Source of the DNA: Podarcis raffonei
Taxonomy: Eukaryota; Chordata; Lepidosauria; Squamata; Lacertidae
Assembly: GCF_027172205.1 (NCBI RefSeq)
Contig: NC_070603.1
Span: 5,816,501-5,880,500 of the forward strand
Direction: 5' to 3'
DNA length: 64,000 bases
The first letter of the stretch is position 1, and every line of letters begins with the position of its first letter. Below the pieces are notes generated by a model. The model did no database searches. It was not told the DNA's origin and saw only the letters and a program-made list of their open reading frames with translations. The translations under genes and the position numbers were made by a program. Of the stretch, positions 24,420-36,849 are shown in pieces.

Positions 24420-26170
24420 ATGCCCCATTTAAGGTCAGCGGAGCAAGGACCGCATTCTGATCTCCAGCGATCTGAGCGATTTTTGGCGGGTGCGGAAGGA
24501 TCTCAGGAACCCGCTCAAGCCCAGGCTCCATCTGGAAAGCAAAACAACCTCTTTCCTTGCCTGCTCCTCAAGCGTGCCCAAGCCTTCCCCCCTTTGGCAA
24601 CCGTTGCAAGCCCTGCTGTTGCTGCTTCCCCGGGGCTACTCGACTCGCCAGGCATGGAGAGATCTGAGCTCAGCCTTGGAGGCCCGAGCCCCGCTCCGAA
24701 ATGAGAAACATCTGGCGCCCAGCGAGCTTGGACCAAGCGCCCATTGGCTGCCGCGGGTCAGGATGCAGGGAGGAGTCCCCACCGTTTTAAAGCCATGATG
24801 ACATCACTTTCTTCTGGAGTGGCCTTGGGAGGCGAGGAAGGCAGAGTCTCGCTGCAAGTCCCGGCAAAGGGACCCTTTTGTGGCATGACAGCATCGTCCG
24901 CGATTGACGCCGGGGTGAGTCCAGAGCAGTCCTTTCTTCCCCGCAGCACCGATCTGGATTTCCTTTTCCACCTCCCCCTGGAAGACTTTTAACTCTTGCA
25001 GGCCGTTTGTGGGTGCATTAAGGGAAACGTTGCACGCCCCACAATGCAGCCTTGGGTAGCGTTAGCCGGAGCTGGCTGCACGGCGGCGAATGTGTCGGGG
25101 GAATAACTTGCAAGGCGCAATATCCCCTCTGACTGCCGTGTAGAGCGCCTCCCCGGGCCCCTTTCCAAGAACCAGGGTCTGTCTCTTTAAAAACGTTGGT
25201 TTGGTTGCAGAGCCCTGACTTTAACCCTTTCCGTACTGGAGAGGCGTCTGGCGAATGGGGTCTGGAGGAAAGACAGCGGCCCATAATAAGACCCCATCTT
25301 GCGAGGCAGGGGCAGATATATCGGGGGAGATGGATATTTATCTGTCGCTACTTTCGTGGCGTGCCAGGGCGGTTTGCAATCCTGTGTAGCAGACAATCTG
25401 TTTTCAATCGCACATAACCCCGCGTAGTATTTCAGCCTAAAGTAGGTTTGGGTTGCGTACAGTAAATGAGAACGCCTGGATTTCAGAAGAGCCTGCTACT
25501 AAGACATAACGATTTCGTGGCAACGGTGCCTTGGAGAGACGTCCGCAGCGTCCCAACCCCTGCAAGTAAAACGGCTTTACGTCGGGCATTTCCCCCTATT
25601 TTGCAACTTCCTCGGCAAAAGGCGTTCTTTGGGGAATCCTTCGTTGTTGCAGCTCTTTCTGGGCCAAAGCGCGTCTCCTCCCCGCCCCATGTGAGGTTCT
25701 GCTTCGTGGGGAAAGGGAGATGGGAGTGGATGAGTCCCATCTCATTTCCGCAGCCCTGGAGGCTCATTTTGCCAGCTGACTCCTGCTGCTGCTGCTCTGG
25801 CCAAGGGCGCGCTCGGTTGCTGCAGCTCCAAAGCGCGACAACCGGGCGCGCCTGCCAGGCTTGGAGCGGGTCCCGCGGACCTCGGGGGCGCTGCCTTCCG
25901 ATCAAACGCGCCCAGGGCCCCCCCTGCAATGCACACGCGCGCACCGATTTGGGAGGAAACCCCAACCAACTCGGAGGAACTTCTGAGCGAGCTGGCGCAG
26001 CCCTGAATGGCCGCCAGTTCTGCTCCCCACCCGCAGAATACAGTACCGCCTTCCGGGATTACCGACCCGTTATCTGCCCCTCCTCCCCCGCTTCTCATCC
26101 TAAAGCTCCCTAGTTACGCATGCGTGAACCGACTCGTTTCTCTCCCGCCCCCCCCCCCCCAATGCCCCGG
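24420..26170. promoter_or_regulatory. Orphan CpG island, probable unassigned promoter
   Basis: About 1.7 kb of CpG-rich DNA lies more than 5 kb past the KANSL2 poly(A) site and 16 kb before the NCKAP5L island. An inverted CCAAT box (ATTGG near 24,741), a TTTTAAAG motif near 24,786 and TGATGACATCA near 24,796 (CRE-like) are grouped as in a promoter. They are followed by a good donor, GCCGG|GTGAGT, at about 24,913. I cannot name its gene. It could be an alternative NCKAP5L promoter or that of a long noncoding RNA. Confidence 0.55.
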
Positions 26171-26188
26171 CCAGCGCTTCCTTTCCGC

Positions 26189-26265
26189 ATGTTTGGAAGG
26201 GACCCGCTCAATCCTTGCATGAAGGACTTCTGGTCGGAGGAAGCCTGGCCGCAGGAACAGCAGAG
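26189..26265 (+). CDS. Candidate coding first exon, unknown product
   Basis: Just after the orphan CpG island, an ATG at 26,189 opens 25 codons, MFGRDPLNPCMKDFWSEEAW and on to PQEQQ, then a splice-donor-like CAGAG|GTATAT. The composition (aromatic, acidic and Gln-rich) looks more protein-like than the surrounding GC-rich chance frames. I find no partner exon and do not recognise the peptide. An in-frame upstream ATG exists at 26,120. Joined directly to a guess of the NCKAP5L acceptor it does not stay open, so no gene is proposed. Confidence 0.22.
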
Positions 26266-27594
26266 GTATATTGGGAAGGAGGGGAGCAACTGCTTTAGCC
26301 AACCGCTGTTGTGATGCGGCAGGCACATCTGTATGAAGCGCTGCTCTCTAATCAGAAGCTGCATTGCAACTGCTCTGTAGGCCTGCTTGAAATAATCATC
26401 TCCGTAGCCTCCAACAGCATCATTGCTGCTTTCTCTACCAGCTTATTGAAAGCCTTCCCTGCCCACCTGCTTTGGTTTTCCTTATCTGTAAAATGGGTTT
26501 AATGTGAGGAGGGCCATATAGTCCCGTATCCTTGCTCTATGGGGACATAGATTGAATTACCTTCTCTTGCCTTCTGTTGCTGTCTTTCAACAGGTGATGT
26601 CCTCTCTTCCCATGAAGATAGGGAGTGATTTATTTGTTGAATTTTGCTGTATTGTATGGCTGTTAAAAGCACAGGAGCCCCCCCCCCCGAAAGAGAAAAG
26701 AAACCTACATGTGGCAATCAGAGACTTGCCACAGATTCCGACAAACTTGAGGCAAGTTACTTTGCCATTTCTTCGCCAAATATGCACCAGCCTACAAGAT
26801 CTGCATATTTGAGTGACTTATGTGATGGATGCAGAATGTGGCAGTTGAAAACCCTTGTATGCCAGTTTCATCGTCTTGGGATAAAAGCTGGATAAATATG
26901 ACTTTTCTCAATTTTACCAGGTCCAGGGTTAACTAGATCTGCACTGTCCTTTGCCTTCCATTGCAGCATGATATATCGAAACAGTAAAATCATCTAGCAC
27001 AGCTTTTCCCAACCTCCAGATATTTTGGACTTCATTCTCTGACAGAGCACTAGATTGGGAAAGGCTGGGAAAGCAGGCATTTTTAAAGACTGGCAAATTT
27101 ATTGTGATCCATACTTTTGTGGCATGGAGCCCCCTTCATCAGATGCATTGATGTGCAGTCTCAGTGGGCAAACATGTACACAACTCACCAACTGAAGATA
27201 ACACATCATGCATCTGACCAACTAGAACGCACTTGAACAGATTGTGGCATAAGCTTTCATAAAGTGCCACAAGAATCTCTTGTTTTTGCTGCTACAGACC
27301 TGCGTGCTTAGCCTTCTGGGAGCTGGCATGGGTTCAATAGGAATTTTGTGCTGGAGCACTGCTTTGCAATGCAGCCTGTGAGTTGTAAGAGCAAATAAGT
27401 TGTGGGTGCTGAGATACTTCAGGGATGGAACCTGGTTTAGTAAATGGGATGCAAGGCACTATTGTTGTCAAGATGATATCTACAAGCTGCTAAGGTTTTG
27501 TTGCTAACTTATAAGGCCTTGAATAACCCAGCTACCTAAGAAAGTGCCTCCTTCCATACAGATAGTCAGTCCATTTGCCTAGGCCAGAGCTTTC

Positions 27595-27725
27595 CAAACT
27601 TTTCATGTTGGTGACACACTATTTAGACACAGTAATTCAGTTTTACTAGCAAACCAGAGGTTAAACCAACCCCTTTCCAGGCCCAGGAGCATTTGCGTGA
27701 CACACCATGTAGCTATGCCACATCT
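27595..27725. mobile_element. hAT-like MITE, worn right end
   Basis: CAGAGCTTTCCAAACTTTTC and the inner TTGGTGACACAC and GTGACACACCA units belong to a short palindromic element that I recall as common in reptile genomes. The right terminus has decayed. Confidence 0.5.
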
Positions 27726-28397
27726 AGTGGAGATGCATCTTACGGCAACTCAAAGTAGGGTCTTTTCCATGGTGGCCCCTACTTAACTATTTATGCAGAC
27801 ATTTCCAGCCACTGATTCTTGGTACTGACTTTGCTGAGCTGTGGATAGTTTGTCTTAAGTTTTTTTCTTATTTTACTGTACTAGTTTTATTTCATTTTTT
27901 TTTGCTTTATTGTGTTTCATGATAAAATAATAAATAGATACTATTGAATGCTTTCCCCCCTCACATGCCCTTCTCTCTTAAGAAGCAATTACTCTGACTT
28001 TTTATTGAGTGTAAGTTTGTACATGTAGTTGATGTAGTTGTGCATGAATGGACTTGGAGAATTCCTGATAAAGGGTGTATTGTGTTGACCACCCATACAG
28101 ACATGCTGTCTGTGCTCCTTTGCAAACTGAGCATTGGGTATAAGCATGGACAAGAGCCATCACAACCCACACTGAGCGTAAAAGTGAAGTCACTGGAACA
28201 TTGACGTGCTGCCGTTTCCCTATGAAACTGTGTTTGGAAAAAGAGAAAAAAGATGCCTGTCCAAAATATTCTAGCATTACGTGGATTCTATCCTGCACTG
28301 TTCATTGCCTAGTGCTGCTGGTATTTCAGACAGTCCCAAGTGTAAGGCTGTCACTTGTATGTACCCAGGGAATCCTGACAAGGAAATCTGTCTAAAG

Positions 28398-28575
28398 CAG
28401 TGGTTCTCAACTGGTGGTCTATGGATCCCAGCGGGTTCGCATAACCCACCGGGGTGTGTGTGTCTGTGGCACCATTCACATAATGAGAAAAACCTCAGAG
28501 GTATAAAAAATTTCAAAAGTAGGGGGTACATGGCTCCGCTTTTGAAAAACGGGATCTGCTGATTGGGAAGCACTA
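28398..28575. mobile_element. hAT-type MITE with 8-bp target duplication
   Basis: The element starts CAGTGGTTCTCAACTGGTGG and ends GATTGGGAAGCACTA. The flanks GTCTAAAG (28,390-28,397) and GTCTGAAG (28,576-28,583) form an 8-bp duplication with one difference. Length is 178 bp, noncoding. Confidence 0.8.
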
Positions 28576-28591
28576 GTCTGAAGTAAAGCTT

Positions 28592-28806
28592 GGGTACCTG
28601 TGGCTCTCCAGATATTGTTGGACTCCAATTCCCATCAGCCCTAGCCAGCATGACAAGTGGTCAAGGATGATGGGAGTTGTAGTCCAAATATCATTGGCAG
28701 GGCCCCAGGTTCTTCCTGGCCATGATGTAGAGCGTCATCTTAAGCTGATGATGGGCGTCACAGTTCAGCAACAGCTGAAGGGCCAAAGGTTTCCAACACC
28801 TGGCCT
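28592..28806. mobile_element. Palindromic hAT-like MITE
   Basis: GTGGCTCTCCAGATATTG and CAATTCCCATCAGCCCTAG are answered by the inverse GATGATGGGAGTTGTAG, and later by GGCCAAAGGTTTCCAACACC. This is the best preserved member of the family in the window. Confidence 0.65.
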
Positions 28807-31651
28807 GGGGAAAGCAGAACAGTGGGGTGGGGTGTCTGGTAAGAGCATAATTTAGGAATGGTGAAGGGGACCAAGGTGGTAAATGTTCTTGTTGGTAGTG
28901 AGAAATCTTAACAGGATAGCCATTTCAGGACTCAAAAAGGCATTGGCTATCTTTTACAGCTACATGCCCATGGAAAGGACAGGAGGTGCCTCTGGAGAGA
29001 ATCTGTGGCAGTTTAAACTTCTCCTTTCTTGCATTTACTGCGGAAATATTGGAGAAATAAGCTTCTAGCATGGTGCCTGATCTTTTCACATAATGTGGGA
29101 CAGACGACCCAAATTCTGAGGGCGTTTTCAGAGGAGTCTACCTCTTCTGCTTGTACCAACCTGCCTATTTAGGGTGTGGGCTCAGCACCCTAAATACACT
29201 CTAGAGAGTCTTGCTTTGGGTGGCGGTCAGTGTCAAGACCTCTAGATTGTTTCTGCAGCACTGGGAGAGAGTGCTTTTATTTCATCTTCCAAGAGGATCT
29301 TGGCTTTTCTCAGGTATCCGTTGAGCCAGATAAAGCGGCGGCATCCCAGCCGCTGAATCTGATGCCTTAAGCCATGACCTCCTTTTGTCTCTGACATCTG
29401 TCGGAGGCTGAAGTAGCCCCCATCAGTTCCTGGAGGTTCGAAAGCCACTGCTATGTAGCAGGAGTGGGCACACACTGACTCTGCAGGCAGTTCCCTTCAG
29501 GGATGATAGCAACCTGCCTGTAATCTTGCAGTAGCACTCAGGTCGTGGAGGTTGCACTCCCAAACATTCACTGCATCACCAGTGCCAGAGGTGACACAGT
29601 TTGTGCCTGCCACTCCTCGCTGGAAATGTTTGAAGAGGAGATGCTTCCCAGGAACAGCGCCTGAAAGAGGCATCTGATTACACCACTTCCTTGTCGTTGC
29701 AACTGAAACAGGCTCCAGGGGCATAGATGGGCTTGTCTGAAATCCCACATTCTCAGTTCTGAGAGAAGAGACCAGGAATCCTGGCTCCCAATAATGCCGT
29801 TGTTTTATCCCCTCAATTCCAACACCATCCATGTTACTGCTGCAGGTGTCTGTACAGGTAGGTTTCTTACAAATTAAACCACTATATCACTTTTCATGTA
29901 AAAACAAAAACAAAAAAGTTACAGAACCTTCTTGTCTTTACAATTAGGCTGCTGAATTCAGCTGGCCATCCATCCATGTGGCAGAAAGAGGCGTGTAGAG
30001 ACCTGACAATGGGAGAATTGATGAAATCTTGCAAGTGCTGGTACTAGTTTTTTAAATGCTCCTTCTAGGTAAAAAAATAAAGCTCTTAGCTAGGAAGCCA
30101 GGCTTGTAGGGAGAGAGTGTGTAGCATATCCCTCTCCTTGGTTTGCAAGATTTCTACCACCTAGGAGGCTGTAGTATTTGGTTTGGTGCGCACGGTGTTG
30201 TTTTTACAGAGAGTTGTATTCTGAAGAATGAAAAATACGCAGAGAAAGTTGCAAGTGGTACAGTCTGTCCTATCCTCGTGGGTTTTTTCTTCCTGATTTC
30301 TCTGTGCCTGAGCAGCAAATTTAAGTCCAGGTGTTAAGACCCTCCAAGCTGAGCATTTCTTCTAGGAGCCTCTCACTGTTCACTCTTAGCCATTTAATGA
30401 CGCTGAATGCTGTTGCCTGATGCTCTGCTGTGCTGGAATATGGGAGATGGATGTAACGTCTATATGAGAAAGAGATGTAATATCTGTGGTGGAAATGGAA
30501 ACTGGTGGATTGCTGGACATGCTATTACATTTGTTAATAGCTGTTCATGTGGCAGGGCAGAATGCTTGAGAAGTGTGTAAGGGCAAAAATACCCCCCCCC
30601 CTTGGAGAAATGCATTCCTTGTGTTTTTCTAATCTGGGCATGGCTTCTGATAGGAAGGAGCTTGAGTCCAGAGCAGTGACTTGTGTGGAGAGACAAGGCA
30701 GACCCCTCCAGGGTGTGTGTTGCGTTTCTTTACTGAGATGCATCAGGATGTGCAAATCCAAGCAGAAGCTGAGTGGAAGGAGACAAGGTCTAGAGCACAG
30801 ACATGCAATAGGCAACTTCCTCTGTGGGGCTTTCATGTATTTAATGAACTCATCGGTTTGGGACTTGCTGGTCTCCAGATCTCATGGTGACTGGGTAACT
30901 AGTGCCTTCCTGCAGCTAGAATTTAAGCTGGGTTCTTGCCTGGCCAGATGGACTTTTGAGCCCTGCCTGCGTAGCCTTGGGCTGCATGCAGAATGCTAAA
31001 ATCCAAAGCGCTCTGCAAAGTCATCTCCAGCCACTTTGCAGCTGAGTGTTCATATTTACTGTCTCATGAAATGACAGAAGCCAGGATGAGGGAGGGAGCA
31101 ATTCTGCACCCCCCTTTGGGTTAGGTCCCTGGGACTTGGGTACCCCACTTCCTTTCTAGCTCCGTAATCCTGATTCCCTCTGAAGCTGTTGGGGGACAGG
31201 ATGGAAAGGGGGCACTCTCTCCTTTCATGCCATTGTTTTGTGCACAATTACTGACTTTCCTTTTCCTCACAGACAGCATCTCACTTCCCCAGGTCTGCTG
31301 TTGATGTGGTGCCATTTCCTGCCATTGCTGCAGGGTGGGGGAATGTTGGAACAACAAGAGAGTAAAACTCTGGGGCCAAGTTAACGTAAGCTGGAGGAGG
31401 GGCAGGCTGGAATGAATGGCCAGGACTGCAGCAGCAAGACTCTCTGCTCCACCCAGCGCAGGCAAAAAGGAAAAGCTGCAATGCTCCGTGGTGAATTTTG
31501 AACACAAGCAGTGCCACAATTCAAGCCTGCACCTCTCTACAATGCAACACCACATGGTTGTATGGTGGGCTTAGCAAACTACTTTCCCAACAAGTTAACT
31601 TTTTAAGTATCATTGTGGCTCCTGAGGTGTAGCCTGCAGGAATAGTATCTC

Positions 31652-31690
31652 TTTGGTGTGTGGGAGGGGAGAACTTCCCCACACACCAAA
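31652..31690. repeat. Perfect short inverted repeat
   Basis: TTTGGTGTGTGGG (31,652-31,664) and its exact reverse complement, CCCACACACCAAA (31,678-31,690), enclose a 13-base loop. It is not obviously part of a known repeat. Function unknown. Confidence 0.6.
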
Positions 31691-32784
31691 CTTACAGAAG
31701 TTGGCAATCTGTGCTCTGGGACATGGGTGGTAAGTGCAAGAAGGTATATGATGTTTGTGGAGGGTTTAGCTGCACCCCAATTAGTCCTTTTTACAGAGTC
31801 TTGCTACATGGATTTTTGCTTTGTCCTTGAGATCCGAGGGGAAGAGGGATGGAGACTGCCTTTTCTCTGCAACATGGTGTGCCTTTGGCCTTTGTGCTTC
31901 AAAAGGGAACTGAAACAGTCATTCAAAGCAACTCCCTGTGCCAGTGCTTTGTGGTAAATGGTTACCGGATCTGCCGTTGGCCACTAGAGAGCAGTTCCAA
32001 AATATTAAAACATAACTTTAATTAAAGCAGCCTTTGTGATATTTCACTTACAGGTGTCAATACAGTGTTATAGTATGCTGATGAAACAGAAAGTTATATG
32101 AGGTAGTTGTCATAAGCAGTTATGGATCAAAAGCAATCATTATTTTGAGTTTACTTAGAAGGCCTGTGACCTCCTTGCACAGGCGTCTTAAGCCACAAGT
32201 TAAGAAATGCTGATTTGGAGGGCACCGTCTTAGCTACCCCATGTCAGTGAGCATGCATGCACAAAGGATCCTGCCCTGGGCTGGGAGTTAATGACCTCCA
32301 GTTCCTTGGCAGCCTTGACACCAAGGAGCCTTGCAAATGCTCTCGGCAGTTTTCCTTTACTTACGTAACGGGCAGCCTGGGGAGAAAGCTCTGGGATGTG
32401 TGCTGTCTTAACAGGAGGGGTATTTATGTCGGCTGTTAAAAACCTTGACAGAATCTGAGCAGTTGGGTGGGGTGAGGAGGGTGAACGAAGGAGAAGCTGG
32501 GAGAAATCTGCAGGGCAGGACACAAAGTGCAGCTGGCCTGGGCATGTAGACACTGGCAAGGAGGATGTTGCAAACATCAAGGCCAGGATTGCAGTAGTGT
32601 GACAGTTACTCTGCATCTGTGCTGAAGTTGTGCTGGGTATCAGGCAGAAGTAACAATGGCTGGAATAATACTAAATAATAATAATAATAATAATGCCCTG
32701 CTCATCTGACTGGGGCACACACCCCTTCTGTATCTGCAGTGCCCATTTGTCTCAGCTCCAGTTCCCATCAGTTGGTCCCGCTAG

Positions 32785-32907
32785 TGCAGGGACGGGGTAC
32801 CTGTTTGCTTCCAGATGTTCCTGGATTACAACTTCCACCATCCCTGGATATCCTGGTTGGAGTTGATGAGAACTGTAGTTTAACAGCATCTAGAAGGCCA
32901 CACATTT
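32785..32907. mobile_element. Palindromic hAT-like MITE copy
   Basis: GGACGGGGTACCTGTTTGC, then CAACTTCCACCATCC, and the inverted half GATGAGAACTGTAGTTTAAC with CTAGAAGGCCACA. Same family as 28,592. Confidence 0.55.
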
Positions 32908-34246
32908 TTCTTCTGTGCTCTAATGTGACCAAGAAACAAATTAGGATGTAGCTATTTGAATAAGAGCTGGGTGTTTTGTTTTTTAAATTAAATGATGGAT
33001 GTTGCAATTGGTAAAGCATAGGGATGGATCATAGCCTTTTGCTTTGCAAGAGAAAGGTCCCAGATTCAATCTTCCGTCTGAAACCTAGAGAGCTACTGCC
33101 ATTTGGTGTGTAGACAGACTGTTGGTCCATTGAGCTTAGTTACAGAGCAGCTTCCGAATCACCACCTGCCAACCCCAGAACACACTCTTCCTGTTACGAT
33201 GTTGGACGATTTTCTAGGTGCAATTCCTTTTATAGCATGTTTCAGTGTACACTGTGCTTTTCTCTTGGACCTTGGCCCATAGGTCACTGCTGTGCCTGTT
33301 TCCCCCTGTGCAGAACGATATGAAATAAACTCCACCCAAGGGTAAAAAATGTGGTCTAAACCACCATTTAAATCCATCTCAGCCCAAAGAAGAGAACTCA
33401 CTCTGAAACTTATTTATAGATGGTACCTAACGCCATGCAAGGAACCTCATCTAAATGCTGGAGAGGCTGCATTTCCACAGACACATACCTCCACATGCAT
33501 GCTCCAAAATTAAATCCTTTTGGATATTAGGGCTGTAGGAAATCTGCAAAATAGCAAAACTAGTAATAGAAGCAACTGGCCTGCTCAGTGGTTGTGAGAC
33601 TAAAAGGGAGGGGGTGGAAGTGTGCATCACACTAAGCTCCTTGGATGAAGGGTGGGGAACGCATTCAAGTTGGAAAACAAGACAGCAAGAGTGGGAATAA
33701 GAAACTGAAATAATGTTAGCATAGATTACTTCTCCCTTAGCAAGCATCTGCCACAAATTCAGTAAGGTAGCGAAATGGGGTTTGAGAGTCAGGCTCCATT
33801 GACACAGCGGTTTGTTCCATTTACCCAACGTTTCCCTAACAGTTAATTTCTGAATTCTTTTTGAGCTTGTTGGAAAACCAGTGGAATATTGTTAGCACCC
33901 ATTTTCATGTTGATTCCAGAAACAATGTGTTTGCAGCTCCCTTGCCCAGAAAAACTGTGGGAGTAAAGTGATGAAATTTGGGGCAGTGCGCCAGCGTACA
34001 GTGCTTAACTGCTGTTTTCATGCAGCAGTCATGGAGAAACAGAAGCACACATGTGCAGAAAGGGTGGGAGAGAGCAACATTGGCCAGTGGTTCCATAAGA
34101 CAACAGGGTGAAAGCCACATTAGAAAATGCAACACAAGTGCTAGCAATATAATCTGAAGAGCTAATGCAATATTCCCCACATCTGAATTCACCCTGAGTG
34201 TTGGGATGAGATGCTAATTCAGAATTCACCTTTGCATTTAACTTTC

Positions 34247-34385
34247 TGTTGGGCTTGGGCAAGCCACTGTTCTCTCATTCTCCAGCCCTGTTCCCTCTAC
34301 AGTACAGGGATAACATTGGCCTGCTCTACAGGGGTGTCGTAAGGATTGCTGAAATAAGATGGTGTATGTTGAGGCCACTCAAAAT
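34247..34385 (+). mobile_element. MIR SINE relic
   Basis: CTTGGGCAAGCCACTGTTCT, then a pyrimidine-rich stretch, CAGGGATAAC and GTAAGGATTGCTGAAATAAG follow the order of the MIR 3' half. Ancient and fragmentary. Confidence 0.55.
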
Positions 34386-34490
34386 AGCTAACACCAGGCT
34401 CACCTCTTTTTCTTGGCATGCTTAGCCTTGACTATCAAAAGTCGGTGGTGGACTTTTTTGGGAGAATAAAAGGGAGTAGCTTTGTGTGTA

Positions 34491-34729
34491 CAGTGGTACC
34501 TCGGGTTAAGAACTTAATTCGTTCTGGAAGTCCGTTCTTAACCTGAAACTGTTCTTAACTTGAGGTACCACTTTAGCTAATGGGGCCTGCCGCTGCCCTG
34601 CCACCACCACACAATTTCTGTTCTCATCCTGAAGCAAAGTTCTTAACCCAAAGTACTATTTCTGGGTTAACAGAGTCTGTAACCTGAAGTGTCTCTAACC
34701 AGAAGCATCTGTAACCCGAGGTACCACTG
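34491..34729. mobile_element. Tigger-like MITE (CAGTGGTACCTCGGGTTA family)
   Basis: Both termini are intact: CAGTGGTACCTCGGGTTAAG at left and ACCCGAGGTACCACTG at right, flanked by TA. It is in inverse orientation to the copy at 23,886. It has the cleanest ends of the three copies and suits as a family reference. Confidence 0.9.
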
Positions 34730-35399
34730 TACTGAAATAATAATAAAGTGTGTACCCCACCCCACCCCCACACACTGACCCTTCCAGCTTCCAGCTTCCC
34801 CCTTCTTGCTTCACACGCAGACTTGCTGTGGTGACCAGTTGTAGCTATAAATAAACGGCCATATCCTTGCCTGCGGCTCTGCTGCTATTTTTGCTGCTGC
34901 TGCTGCTCTTGTTGTGTCTGGGCATTCAGAAGTTGGTGACAGATGCTTTTTGTTTTATTCCGCATCCTGACACAACCTCTCCAGTTTGAGCAGGGTGCAG
35001 GATGGGTGGGTGGGGGGAGTGGAGACCAAGTCTCTCTCTTAGCTTTGTGTACTTGGGACCCCGGCTTGAGGAGTACAGCTGTATTGTTTTTAAATCAACT
35101 TCCTGCTGCAGACTGTTCCAAAAGATGTAATGCTGACATCCTGGTTGAGTTTCTTAAAGCTTTCTTTCTTTCCTTCTGAACGAGCTGAATGATTCTCTTG
35201 TATCTTGGCCAAATTCTTGTTTTGGGCCCCATAAATGGCCACCTTAGGCTTTCAGTTCAGGTATGTGATCTCTTCCTTCTTAAAATGTTCTCCTGAATAG
35301 GTGCTTTATTGCTTTCTCTGAAGAGGTCTGGCTTTTGCTGCAGGATGACACGTTGAACGAAATCTCAATCTATGGAGTGCAACAGAAAACCTGGTCTTC

Positions 35400-35640
35400 A
35401 CGTAAATCTGTGGAATGCCTTGCTGCAGGATGTTGTGATAGCCGGGTAACCAAAATGATGGCTAAATGGATTGGATGAATGTATTGCAGTTATAAGCAGA
35501 GAGTATGGTTACACATAAAGAGCGCTTGAGCACTTGCCTTGTGAGATCTGAGTGGCTGCTGTCTGTCTGCAGGAAGGGGGAGAACTGCTGAGCTAGGTGG
35601 ATTGCTGGTCTGACTCAGCACGGCAATTCTTATCTTGTTG
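35400..35640 (+). mobile_element. CR1-like LINE 3' end
   Basis: TGGAATGCCTTGCTGCAGGA, then CTAGGTGGATTGCTGGTCTG and ACTCAGCACGGCAATTCTTA, match the layout of a CR1 3' UTR. Degraded. Confidence 0.55.
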
Positions 35641-35947
35641 GAACTATATTGAGTAATGGATTTTTCACTGCAAGAGACAAGGCAGCCTTAAGCAGAAGGC
35701 TGATGTATGCATGGCAGAAGTGGAGCTTAGTGTGTGTGTACAGAAAACATATTCGTGATTCACACCAAGACATGTCAGGATGTGAAATGACATGAGAGAA
35801 TTATTTGTGCCCTCGGGGACCTCACTGGGTACTGTCTGACGTTGGTGGTGCATCCACCCTTTCAACAGAACAACTGAGGTTCCTGGTTTTGGAGGCGGGG
35901 GTGGAAGAGGGAAGCCAGCAGTTCTTCAATGTACTCATAGCGATCTG

Positions 35948-36293
35948 GTTCACATATCATGCAAAGCCAAACCATGGCCTAGCATGACTTTGTTCCTCCT
36001 TGGCTGTTCTGCCACTGCTCAGAGCTAAGCCATGGTTTGGGTCAGTGTGCATCTGAATCCAGGCTCGTGGTTTAACTCTTTCCAGACTAACAATAACCTG
36101 CAGCCAAGATTTGTCATCTGGCTTATGGCTCAATGGTACAGAGAGAACTAAACCACAAGAAGCTAAGCTAAGGGGTGACTTAGCTCAGTGCAGTAGCAGC
36201 AGAACAACCAGAGAGGAACAAATTCCTCTCCCAGAGCTGCCTTGTTTGCTCTAAGAGCCATGGTGTAGCTCATCATGACGTGCAACCAGGCTA
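35948..36293. mobile_element. MITE with AAGCCAAACCATGGC inverted termini
   Basis: The left arm CTGGTTCACATATCATG, with GCCAAACCATGGC, is mirrored by the right arm GCCATGGTGTAGCTCATCATG with CAACCAGG. More CATGGTTT and AAACCA units lie inside, so the whole forms a worn large palindrome. Related to 50,135-50,510. Confidence 0.55.
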
Positions 36294-36659
36294 CGGTGTG
36301 GGGGACACCCACATCCACATTATTGTAGTGTTGCTATAAACCACATCTGAGAATTCTGTCCAGACGCCATTTTCGAAGGACAAATCCGTGCTTTGTCCAT
36401 ATGGCAGCCCTAGATTATTGCGATCAAAGTGTAGAGTTGCCTTGGTGAAATGTGTAGAAACCAATTTTATATTGCTTTTACAATAGCAGATTTATAGAAC
36501 ATGCAGTAGAGGAAAGGTTGATAATGAATGGCAGTGTCTGCTAAACCCTCAAAAGTGGTCCAATGCAAGGGTTTCCTAGCTCCCCCAGCCGCGTTCCCCC
36601 CCATGTGTGAGAAGCGGCCTTGCTTTCTTGCTTGCCTATTGCATTCATATCCCAATATT

Positions 36660-36842
36660 CCTCCAAGAAACTGCATGGTTCTCCTTCTCTCCAATTTATC
36701 GTCACAACAACTGTGCAGTAGGTTAGACTGAGAGAGAGTGGCAGGCCCGAAGTCTCCCAGGGAGCTTATGGCTGAGTGAGGTCCAGAACCCTGGTCTCCC
36801 AGGTCTTAGTCCAATACTCTAACCACTATGCAACACTGCCTA
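36660..36842 (-). mobile_element. MIR SINE, minus strand
   Basis: Read on the minus strand, the tRNA-like AGTGGTTAGAGTATTGGACT and ACCTGGGAGACCAGGGTTCT are followed by the CORE region. This is the best preserved MIR in the window. Confidence 0.8.
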
Positions 36843-36849
36843 AATATAT

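Noticed and set aside
25466-26113. 215-codon frame within the orphan CpG island
   Set aside because: CpG-rich DNA has few stops. The product is low-complexity Arg/Ser/Pro and resembles no family.
31121-31555. 144-codon minus-strand frame
   Set aside because: No recognisable content, and overlapping shorter frames exist in the other phases. Treated as noise.
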